A stretch of DNA of 64,000 bases from Symbiodinium natans (lineage: Eukaryota; Sar; Dinophyceae; Suessiales; Symbiodiniaceae), in assembly GCA_905221605.1 (NCBI GenBank), contig CAJNDS010000159.1, positions 84,501 to 148,500 on the forward strand, read 5' to 3'. The notes under the pieces were generated by a model. It had not been told where the DNA came from. It did no database searches and worked only from the letters and a program-made list of their open reading frames with translations. The position numbers and the translations under genes were made by a program. Positions 1 through 11,300 of this stretch are shown here, piece after piece; position 1 is the first letter of the stretch; each line of letters opens with the position of its first letter.

Positions 1-2990
1 TTGTTGACCCCCACTCTGAAATACCAAACAAGCTTCACTAAACCACATTTCCCGAAAAATCACTGATTGGGTTCATGGTTTGAAGAATGAACTTTGCCCC
101 GCAGCGCCTTGTGCGAGAGCTTGCGCAGTGTCGCAACATCTGCAGCTGGAAGGTCCCACCTCCGTGCGAACGCTGTGACCTGGGCAGTTGGCCTACATGC
201 TTGCCTTGCTTCCTTGCACAGCTGCGCTCGTTGGCGTGTGCTCGCACTCGCATCACTCGGGTCATTCTGCCATGGGCATGGAAGGATAAGGTCGGCACTA
301 CATCCACCTGGCTCCCTCCGGAGGGGCTGTACGCGTCCTGGGAACACCACGTCATGTTTTTTGACTTGGCAGCTCGGTTCGCGGAGGCCACCAGTCCTCC
401 CGGAACTTCAAGATGGTCCTCAGGCTGGCAACCCTGTGGAAGGTTAGATGATTTTAGGCTGGTGCAGACGTTGATTGCAGCAAGGACGCTCGTTGAGTTG
501 CTCAGCCGCCGTTTTGTGGGTTCCATCCTGCCGAGGTGCCCAAGCCGAAGGCCTTAGCGTGGTAGGTAGAGGGATGTGGAGGGATGTGGAGGGATGTGGA
601 GGGGATCAAAGGAGGAGAACCACCAAAAACAACGCGCCTCCATCCTGCAGCGACAACTTTGCGAACCTCCTCGATGGCCGCTGCCTGCCAGGACTTACTG
701 CATAAGACTGCATACCTCTCTCTCAATCGTCGCCGTTCACTGTTCATGCAGCTGTGAGTCTGTCCGAATACTTCAGTCACTCGTCCCTTTTCCATCCGAT
801 GCCACCATCAGGTCCTAACTGACCTTCAGGCTAGCTCAATCGCAGATGGCTTTGCCCTGCGCCTGAAGTCTTGAAGTTCGGGGTTTTTGTACTCTCGCAG
901 CTTAAAGACCGATGCGTAGCAAAACGCCCAGCTTCTTGCTCAGCCTGTGGTCTTTGCTTGTCAACAACGATTCGAGGATTGCAGCTGCTGTGCCCACCAT
1001 GGCAAACGCCAAGATCCTGCCGTGCGAAGCACAAAAGAGTCGAGAGCCATGAGGCATGCTTCAACTAGTCTTCAACTCTTTCAACCAAGACATGCCACAA
1101 TGCCGTCCTGGCTCCGGCACGTAGCATCGCCTCCGGCAGCTGAGAATCATCTGTCGAAGGGATCTCGGTCAAGGAGGACAGCCTCTCCTGCGCATCCTAC
1201 ATCAAACAGGATGACAATCCTTCAGCACGACATTTGCGTCAACTGAACCGAGGTCGGTCTCGGCCAAACGGGACAAGCAAAGCTGCCTCAACCTCAACCG
1301 CATCATGATGATATCGCATGGCAGAAGTGGTCGCAAACCAAACGAACAAAGCACCTCTAACCACAAAAGATGATTCATTTCGGGCAGGCAAGTTTCGCGT
1401 CACCACGCTTTGAATACTCACAAACATCCTACAGTTCGGCATTTGGATCCTCATGAGACTCCGAAGTCCATACCGCATTGGCATGGACTGCCTGCATCAT
1501 GCAGGTGGCGATAAGTATGGCCCTCAGTTCAGATGTAGCTCGAGCAGAACAGCATGGGTGCCGTGCTCGAAGAAGGTTCCGATCAGATGCAAGCAAGGGT
1601 CAACATGTCTGAGAAAACCCGCCAAGCAGGTGTCGGTAGAAATTGTGTATCTCGCGCTGTGGGTGGTTCCGCAGCCGAGAACTCGAGCCAAGAAAGCAAC
1701 CAATGCAAATTGCAGCTTGAAATACTGCATCGCTGCAACTGCGAAGCCAAAATCCTAGGAATCCCATGCGCTTCTTACTGAATTCCTGACGATGTCAGCT
1801 CGGCCTGCATGACATAGCGCACAGCTCGTTCGGCCGACAGCCCCCAGCGAGACAAGAGCTGTGCCCTGAGCGATGAGCACATCGGAGCAAGAACAAGCAC
1901 CCATGATGATTCCCACCAATCGCACAAGAACATGTCAGAACATGCAAGAAAGACATCCAGAAAACATAGCCGGCATGACTGGATAGTGGCAACCGTAAAG
2001 ACTAAGAACAAAATCAAAAAAGAAAACAAAAACTGCAACGTAGACTATCCCTAAAGGCACATGGCCGCGTAACGACGGACAAGGCAAGGGCTTGAGCTGT
2101 GCGCTGGTATGAACATTGCACCACAAGCCAGACAAAGCGAGCACGACACTACTGTGTACCCCACTACTGTACTGTGTACGCTTTCGGTGGGAGTTGCCTT
2201 TTGGTTTCAAGGCGCTTGGGTTAAAAATCTGGCTGCAGGAGGGGGTCATCCCAGCTCGTTGTTAGCAACGGGACGTCAGGATGTCCGAGTCAGCTCGTGG
2301 CACTGTGGAAACATGTCCTGTCCTAAAGAATGGAGCTGAGGTCTCGACTTCTCCGGGTCTAGCTCCACAGCTGTTTCGCTCTTGCGTCTCCTGCCAGCGG
2401 AATGGACGATTTCAGCAGGTTTCTGACCCGGTAGAGATGCAAGACTCCGCATCAACTGAGCTCAAGTCTTCGCGGCGGGCTCATCGTCGCTGCCGGAGAG
2501 CCTCAAAGGTCAATAGAAGGCATTTCAAGGGGCGTTGAGAATTCCAGCCCGAATGCATTGCGTCATGTCAATGCAACTAGGCTGGGCGTTGCAGATACTG
2601 TAAGTCAGCCGTAGCGGGGAAAAAGGTGGCAAAGCAAAGCTTTCTATTTTTTGCCCCTGCGTTGTTGAAATCGCTCTCTCGCTGAGCCGGTAGTGGTCAC
2701 GGAAGGGGGGAAGCAGAGAACAGGCAGAGCATCGGTACCGATTTCTTTCTCTGCCACCTGGCCTACAAGGATTCCGAGGAGGGTCAGTACACTCTTTCAC
2801 ATTGCGAGCAACCGAAATCGGTGCTGGAGGGAGCAGGGGTGGTATGCAGCAAAATGAAACCACTCACCAGACCCACCCTTCCAAGCTCAGAGGACAGGCA
2901 AGAGGAACGGACTCCACACCGAATATTTACCCCCAAACACTCAACGACCACCATGCTCGCAAAAACCAAGACACATGGTCGAACGGACGA
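1..2990. other. No gene recognised
   Basis: Neither strand shows a convincing coding stretch. Open frames here are short, overlap one another and have no family motif. The only structure I note is a short tandem repeat near 572-603. Confidence 0.5.
572..603. repeat. 10-bp tandem repeat, about 3 copies
   Basis: The unit GGGATGTGGA is repeated three times in a row. It lies in a stretch without a recognised gene. Confidence 0.85.
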
Positions 2991-2993
2991 AGG

Positions 2994-4609
2994 TTAGTGA
3001 TCTCCCATGCATAGCGGATCAAGGAGCATTCGTCGAAGCTGCATGCTGCCTTCGACAGCCTCACGCATGTCTTCGGCCACATCCTGAGGCAGTGGCTCAA
3101 CATTGTCTATCGAGTTCTCTGTATAAGTAGTCGTATCCCGTGGTACATCGACGCATAGCGTACCAGTCCTCCACATCCAGGTCATCTTCGCGCACAGGCA
3201 GCACGTCCTCAAAAACAAGTGCACTATGTCCAGGACCTATGACTTGGCGTGGGCGAGGAACATTAGTTCGTAGGGCGTCGCTACAGCTGTGAAACACTGC
3301 AGCGGTGACACGCATTTCATACCCCTCAGTGGTATCAACACGCATCTCGCCCGCAGCAGACATAAAAATAGCGTCCCCATATGGCCCGAAAGCTGCAAAT
3401 GAAACCGGTGCAATCTTAAGCAGGAAGCACGAACGCATCGCGACCATGCACAAGGAAGCGGCGGCTTCCCTAAAACAGCAAGGCAGTGAGGCGAGCTGCC
3501 TGCGGTTAGTCAGAAAGGTGCAGATGCCCAGAGCTGCCCAGGACATGTTCCGTTGCTACATATTTCCACATTCACCTTCGTTTTGTTGCGTTAATGTAAA
3601 GGCATTCTGCCAAAGCAGGCGAAAGGAGCCCAGAGACTGGTTGCTGCTGGGAAAGCGAATGGGGCAGTTTCTTGCACGCAAAAGGAGTGAGCTGCCGCCC
3701 CGGCACCTTCGAGGAGGCAACCACACAAAGCCCAATGGTCCCGGACAACGCGAGCACCCAGGCCCTGCTGCTGTGGAGGCACAAGCGCACCGTCAGCACC
3801 AACCCCTCTAACTTGTTGGCCCGCATGGCACACAGTGAGGCTTAAGGCGGTGGAGAGGTTCTGTGATAAAGAAGCATACGCAAAGCTCTGCCAAGAACAT
3901 GCTTCGGCCCGACTTCGGCAGGTTTGCAATAGGTTTTCAATCGAACAATTAGTTCATCCACGATTCTGTGATGCATGCTGCGGCAGTGCTGCGTGCCTCC
4001 TCAGCCTCAGCTTCGACCTCAATTGGCTCATTCAGCTCCGGCAATGGATCCTCGAGCTCCTCCACGACATCATCCTGAGGCACCGCATTGCTACCGTTTG
4101 CATGTATGTAAGTGGTGGCACCCAGTCATTCAGTCATTCATAGACATGCTGATAAACGACTTCGGCCTGAGCCTCAGGTTCCTCAAACTCGACTGCATCG
4201 TCTGGGATGAGATCCTTGGCGAAGGATCAGCGACAGGGCGTGAAAACTCATCTGCAAAGTCGAAATTGATGGGCCCACCAGGCCTCTTCAGCGGTCAGCT
4301 CGGGTGTTGATTCCTCGGGCTCTGCAACCTCAGCAGCCACTCACGTGAAACTACGTGAATGAACACAAACGGCGAGTCGAGTCTCTCCCGGCCTGTACCT
4401 GAGCCGGCTTCCTCAAGACGGGCACGAAGTTTCTCGGAAGGGCGTATGCTGGACGTTGTGGAACGGCCTTGCGGGGCTTCCACCATTCTGTTCCTTCTGT
4501 TTGCGTTTAAGAATCTCGGCTCAAGAATGTGTGAGCTCGGGACTGGACCTGACGTCAAATTGAACTTACAAAGCTTGCTGTCGGTTTGAAAACGGTTGCT
4601 AAACTGCAT
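2994..4609 (-). CDS. Hypothetical acidic protein, several exons
   Basis: I do not recognise a family. Minus-strand segments have protein-like composition. An exon of over 100 codons around 3,110-3,440 contains FAAFGPYGDAIFMSAAGE and VLPVREDDLDVEDWYAM. Acidic segments lie upstream: about 4,020-4,100 (VVEELEDPLPELNEPIEVEA), 4,155-4,215 (DAVEFEEPEAQAEVV) and 4,270-4,330 (EPEESTPELTAEEAWWA). Another charged segment lies at about 4,360-4,520 (SEKLRARLEEAGSGTGRER). The 3' end is odd: the large exon stops soon after YLYRELD, while a second frame carries NVEPLPQDVAEDMREAVEG to a TAA at 2,994. This may be an unseen intron, a frameshift or a sequence error. Exon joins were not resolved. Confidence 0.4.
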
Positions 4610-7600
4610 TTAGCCTACTGTACACTTTCTAGCCGTCCTAGCCATCCTTCAACAACCTGCAAATGTCGACTTGAATTCGTTTGCGTTCGTCAAGAGCTTA
4701 GAAGCTGCTCAGCCATTGGATTGGCACTCACGGGCACGTACGGGCACGTAAACCCTCGCCTACGAGACCGGCGGATGAGTTTTTCGTGAAACGGTGACAC
4801 ATGCGCAAAGCCAGAAGCTTGTTTCACAAGGTCACGACATCTCACAACTTTATAATTACAAGCCTTGCTGACTGGCCGGCTGAAGGCTGCGGGGCGATTG
4901 GCGGTTGCGGCAGTGATGGGGCGGTAGACCACCTCCACCGGAACACTGCACAATGGCTATCCGAGCGGCTATCCACATCACTGAACACAGAGGCTCTTGG
5001 AAGTGCTCTTTAAGGTGCGCTCGGACATCTGTGCATCTCTCATCTCTCCATGACTTCCAAGGCGCCATCTCACGACCCCATGGCAAGGCTGCTACCCCCC
5101 AGGCATCACGTTGCTTGAGCCATGCGCTGGAACATCGGTTCAGCCAAAGGAGAAAGCAAGAGTTTTCTGCCATGCCCCGGGAGCACGTGCTTGGAGCACA
5201 ACTCACCTCGCTGCTACCAGCCTGCACTTTCGGAATGTAGTCGCCTGCGGCATCCGACTTGCTTTGCCTCCACCTCCAGAGAATACACCATTGTTCTAGA
5301 GTGCCTGCAGGTGTGCTTGGCATAAGCGTTCCAAGGGCAAGCGCTCATCAGCGAGGGCTGCAGCTATGTACCTCTCAGGCGAGCAGCAGTGACGCGAACA
5401 ACGTTATGCAACAGATGAAGTTGCGATGATCTCAGGGCACGGGATTCGAACAGCTACACCAGCAGTGATGTCGAACAGCTCCGGGTGGAAAGCATGTCTG
5501 GCATAGGCCGGTCAAAGTCCCATGAATCAAGGATGGCCGAGGCTTGAAACAATGTGGATGGGCCTGCAGCCCTGCAGCTTCTCAGATGGCTCCTGCGAAA
5601 GCAGGAAGATCTGTGTTTTGTGGGTGCACCTCCCAAAGCGGGTCACGGGTGAAGTCGGGATCTGCATAACTTCATAACCCTTGCTATCCGACTTAAGCAA
5701 CCATGCTTGTTCGTTGTCCGTTTGCGCTTCGACATTGAGTCTTCTCGTTTTCGTTCTGGCGTTTGTTCCTGTATGTTCAGCTGCTCACACCTCATGTTGC
5801 AGACGTTCACTCAACACAACAGAAGCCTGAGCCCTGCGAAGCCTTCCTGGCGAATGCTCATTATTCGTCTGGGCCTCTGAAGCTGCGTCCGCGGTGTAGA
5901 CCTGTCACCACGCAGCACCGTTCAACAACACGGGGGGGGGGGGGGGGCGGGTTCTCTGGGCCCCTCTTCTTCCAAGGCGGGATCCTCGAGGGAGACGAAG
6001 CGAGGCATGGTACCCCGGACCTGTGCTCTTTCGTGCTCTTTGACTACTTTTACAAGTGCTTGGCTTCCAAGCCCTTTTTTAAGACTTCAGAGTTCACGCC
6101 TTCGCAGCCTCGGCTGCTGGAACAGCTGAGGTCGACATGGCAAGTGCCGTCCCTGGTACTGATGCACTAGAGTCACTAGAGCAGCACGGAAGCGGTTAGT
6201 GTCCAATCGCGTGCAGTTCAGCTCTGCTGCTCAGTGTATGCCCTTGACTTGAGTCAGGGGTTGCAGTATCGCACAACAGCAACACATCTCGTAGTCTTAC
6301 AAAGCACACCGGTCGGTGCCTTCACATGAATTTTTCCTACTGAGCCTCACCTATTGCCACGGCCGCATGTGAAGCTGAAGCTTCCATCACAGAAGGTCAG
6401 AAAGGTGGATAAGATATGCTGCCTGGACAGCTGTTGCACTGCACCCAAAAGACATACAGCAGAGGTCACAAACATCACGACATATCACTAAACACCACGA
6501 GAGATCCCAAAATATCACGATTCTCCTTGCTCGAGATGCCGGTGGTGAGCTCGTGGCCTTCGTCATGCCACCTGGAATGACTCCCCCGGCTCTAGCTCAC
6601 GCCAAGTGGCTCCATAAGAGGCTGAAAGAGTCTAAGCATCTGGGCGGGCCCTCCACGCCGTCTGCCAGCGCAATTGCCTCACACGTCTCGTACATGGATG
6701 CTGACAGCTAAGGGATCACGGTGGTGACGAGCTGCGGCACCCTTTCACACTCATTCCAGGGCGCCTTGTCCAGCCAGGCGTCGATCCAAGCTGAATCTTG
6801 AGCAGGCCTTTGCTCGAGACAAGCACAACCAACTTTCGCATCCAGGTCTATGGAGACTGCCGGAACAACCAACTGTAGTCCTGAACCCTCGTCAGTGCTA
6901 AGGCCCTTTCACTTGCTGCTTCTCTTTTGGCTTTTCCAGTCGGTCCAGTCGGATTCGCTTCGCCTGCGCAAATCCCGTGCAGTTTCATACCTTTTCCACG
7001 TACAGTCTGTCGCTGCACACTTGCGGGCGCCTTTTCGGACTCCAGGACCTCAGCGAGGAAGAGGAGGCCAGCCTCGAACCGCAATCATCGCGCGAAGCTG
7101 CGAAGCTTCTTTTTTGGTTCCCAAGTCCGCAGCGGCTATGGCGAACCGCTAGCTTGGTGAGGTCAGGGCCGACACCAGCAGGCCACCGGTCACGGTGATG
7201 AGGAAGAGCAGGCGGAAAAAGGGCCTGCGAGAAACATCACCAAAAACAGCACCAAAACAATGTTGAAGGCCGACCATCCAGGCCTTGACATGCAGCCAGG
7301 AAAAAGTAGCTGCGGTGCCAGCGCTCCAATCTGGCAGGGTTGTTAGCAGGCTCTACAGATATGACTCAAGTTCGCACACTGTCGCTACCCATCGAGCCAT
7401 AGAGCCACAGAGGGGCTCCTGCCGGCAAGGAATCCCTTGCCGTGGCTGGCTTCTCTTCCCACTAATCTGAGATCTCGTCACCAACAATCATGGGAGCAGC
7501 TTTGGCAGGTGAGACGGCATTTCCTGGCTAGCCCAGCGATGATAATATAAGAAGGGTGCACTTCTGGTGGTGGTTCCTAAGGGATCCAAAACCCCAAAAG

Positions 7601-8390
7601 GGCAAAAGGGCACCACTGGGCTCCCAAGTTCCAATTATTTCAAACTAGACTTCTGCGATGGCCTGAGACTATGAAACCCGCGAGACGGACTTCAATCTAA
7701 CAATCTCAGTTGGCTGATCAGCTGTCTTAGCTGCGCCTTGGTGACACTGCTAATTTCCAGAGATTCCCGGGTCAACCTTCTGGGCCACATCGTCGCCAGC
7801 CTACCATCTGCACAGCAGCAGACAGAACTGAGTGCCCAGGGCCAGATACGATACTTTTTGATCCTTCGCGGCCTCTGCACATTGATCGGCCGAGACGCCG
7901 AAGGCCGGCTTTCAGCTGTCAACTGAGGGACCCTTTCGCTGCTTTGCCTGGGGTCGCGGCGCTCGGATGTTTTTTTGTTAGGAGATGCTGAGATGCTTTA
8001 TTTGCTCTTCTCCTTCTGGCTGCTTTTGCATTCTGTTGCAGGGCCGGGCGTGCGTTGGAACAATGCATCTGAGCCCTCACTGTATACGTCGCAACTGCGT
8101 AGCAACTGCATAGTGACTGTGTCGCAGCTGTGTAGTCAGAAAGTAGCCTCCGCAGACATTTAACATTTAAGCCCCAGGCATCGATGTATGCTGGCTTCTG
8201 TCCAGCGATATGCGTCGAGAAGCAAGCCTCGGGACTTGGCTTCCCATAAGATGTCTTGGCCTCAGTGCGCTTTCACCGCCGCTGTTCATTGTTTTTTTGG
8301 TACTTCTTGCCATGCGCAGCTGATGCACAGCACTGCACAACAGTCCACCCAGGCGGTCAGAAACCTCACATCCAACGAGTGCTGAGTTGC
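4610..8390. other. No gene recognised; homopolymer and short direct repeats
   Basis: No family motif or long consistent frame was found. There is a short direct duplication of ACGGGCACGT near 4,730-4,750 and a run of about 15 G near 5,932-5,947. A minus-strand frame at 6,850-7,080 and a plus-strand frame at 7,738-7,926 are open but carry nothing I can name. The right end may contain the last exons of the neighbouring eIF4G gene. Confidence 0.4.
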
Positions 8391-8394
8391 GTCT

Positions 8395-11300
8395 TTGGCT
8401 GACTCCTTGACCTCGTTGATTTTCATGGCCTGTTCCTTGAAAACTTTCCTGGTAGCGCAAGACATGATGCAGCTTCGCAAGATTCCGGCAGTCTACTGGT
8501 TCGCTGCACAGGTACCTAGAATCGACGAGACGACGTTGACACGATTCCGACACCATTGTTATCAGGTGAGAGCAAATCTCTGCTTGCTACTCACTTACCC
8601 TCTGCCGCCACCTTCTCGCTTCCGCACATGCGTCGCTGTGACTCTATGGCATTTAACAATGGAACTCGAATCTGGTCTGCTGCAAACAAGAGTCTTTTGC
8701 CACTTGTTCTTCCGCAGGTCGAGAAGGTCTTCAATCGCAAACCGTATTCGCTTCGAGAATGCCTGTTGGACAGGAGCTATTTCATTGCTACGGCTTCTTG
8801 ATGTGCAAAATAGGTGTCTTTGCTGATTCCTTGCAAGTCTTTCTCAAGCGTTTAAACAGGAAAGCTGCCTGCTTGCCGTCACTAGAGAGATGCTTCGACA
8901 AATCCTTCAGGCGAGCCTGCTTGGGCAATCAGCTCAACACAGCTGCAGGTCACTCGACAACTGCGATTCGACGTAACACTTGGTGTCGGGGGCGGAATAC
9001 ATCGGAATACAGTAACCTTGGTGCGGTGCATTGGTCCCAAGGTGCGCCTGAAAAGAATTCATTAAGTTTTCGCCATGTGTGTTCTCGTCGAGGGTGTGCC
9101 CGATGGCCTCCAGGCTAGCTCGGCATACCCTCAGCCTCTGCTTGACAAGTGTGCCGCTACTTCTGTTCTTCTGGCTTGCTTGTTTGCGAAGCTTCCTGCC
9201 TCGAGCAACTGGCATACACACCTTGATCACTCAGTCGTATTTATTGCACGTGAACACACTTCAGCAGCCATGACAGCCATGACCCGCTTCATGCTCACAC
9301 GCCAAGGCACTCGATCATGTGCTCTTCTGGCACGGAGTTGCCATCCTTGATGCCGATGAGGTCATGTACGACCTGTCCAATGACCTCGCGAGCCCATGAT
9401 GAGACTCTTACAAAGTTTCGACGTTCTGCCTCGACGTTCTGGAGAGGTCCGGCCTTCACCGCCAAGAGCTGTCGCAAGAACAGGTGACCAATAAACTTCC
9501 TTGTGCAAAGTTGCCATCGGAAGTGCTGCTACCATTCAGCTACCACGCAGTCTCACATGTTCCTTAGCCATGACTTAACATTCATGCACAAAAAGGTATT
9601 CGATGTTGAGACACATGTTGGCCAACATCATGTCCTTCTTCCGTTTCAGCCTCAACTGAAGTGAAGCGCCAATGTACTCTGCAGCTCTGCATCATGATCC
9701 AGCACACAGAAGGGTGGATTAGGCACAGTTGCATCCTGTTGCGCAGCCTCCTTCTTGCCAGCAAGGAGCTCTAACTGCAGTTCTTCGTGGTTGGGGAACT
9801 TGATCCTCTCTTCATCGGTTGCTTCAAACGTGCTCGGCATGTTCTCAAACTCGTTCTGACCTCAGTCAAGGAGGCACCACATCAGATCACATGAGGTCAC
9901 ATATTAGCAGATCCAGTGGAATCCAAGGTGCAGTTGTTCAGAAGCACCTGACACAAGCTGGCAAAAGCACATTGAGGCGGTGGGGGCGCCTCTCGCACTT
10001 TACGCCCTTGCAAAACACGTACATGACCCACATTGTGCCTACTGCAACCTACAGCTTAATCCACTGGGATTGGCACGCGAGTGAAGGTGGCAGGCTTTTC
10101 CCCCTCACTTTCAGGTGGAAACTCTGGATATCTTGCCTGGGAGGTGCGAAATGGTGCGAACGTGGCTCAACAAGAGCAGGAGCTCTTCCTTTATCACGCC
10201 CATGGCTGCACTCGGTTCAGAGGTCGACCTTCAGCGCGTACACCATGTCTGCATAAGTAGCGCCTCAGTGCCGAGAGAAAACTGTCCCCTAAAACATCTT
10301 AAAACAATGCCGGTATTAACTTCCCATTCTGCCCGGCTGCAGTAATGAGGTTCCGCCAAGGCCTGCCGCAAGGGAGCGTGCGTGTTCCCTGCTTCCGGCT
10401 GCAGTAAAGCAGGTTGTGCCGGCCTTCTTGAAGATGATGGAGATGACATGCTTCAGCTCTTCTGCGTTGAGAAGCTTGATGTTTGCAAGCTGGTCCACTA
10501 TCTTTGCCAAGTTGTCGGGACAGATCTTGTTCAGCAAGCTGCGGACCTAATGGGTCCACATCTCTTGCGGGCAAATGCCTCCGTTTTTTACAGTTCCTAC
10601 TCGGCACCTTTGATGACCTGATGGGTATCACCTCTGTGTGCAAGACATTTGTTCAAGGGGTTTTTTATGCCTCGTCCACGTCCGTGCCCCAGTGTGGACA
10701 TGCAGAGTGGAGGATGTGTGTTGACGAATCCCTTACTCCGAGCTCGAGTTCTCTCTTGCGTGCCTGTCGAGCAAAAAAATAGCAGTTTCTTTGGGTCATG
10801 CTAGCCAGCTCCTGGATCATCTGGCGGTGTTCTAGCTGAGTGCAGCGCATGTCTCTCGATCTCCTCCATGCGGTCGCTGGCCTGGTGGCATGCAGGGCGG
10901 CCGCAGGGCGGCTAGCAAGGTGGTGGAGCAAGGTGGTGGAGCAAGGTGGTGGAGCAAGGTGGTGGGGCAAGGTGGTGGAGCAAGGTGGTGGAGAGACAGG
11001 AGACGACTCTGAAGCAACTCCCGCAGCCTTGTCTTTGACCTTGTAGGCATTTTCACCAGGCTTGAGGGCGGGCATATCCTTCTTGCCTCCACATGCACTG
11101 ACGCACGCTGATCGGAGCTTCTTCCAAAGTCACATCATCACTTCGGCCAAGAAGCCCTTGTTTTTCATGTCGGTTCCGAACACCTAAGTGCATCGCAGCC
11201 CGTCGGAGTTCAAGGGCGTTTGGGACAGATTCACAGAAGCCCCGCGACGGGCCAGGCAGCCATGGCACATTTGCTCGATCTGGCGCATCTTCTCGCTTTG

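Noticed and set aside
5430-5470. TTCGAAT-like element resembling a tRNA T loop
   Set aside because: No matching T stem, anticodon arm or acceptor stem can be drawn around it.
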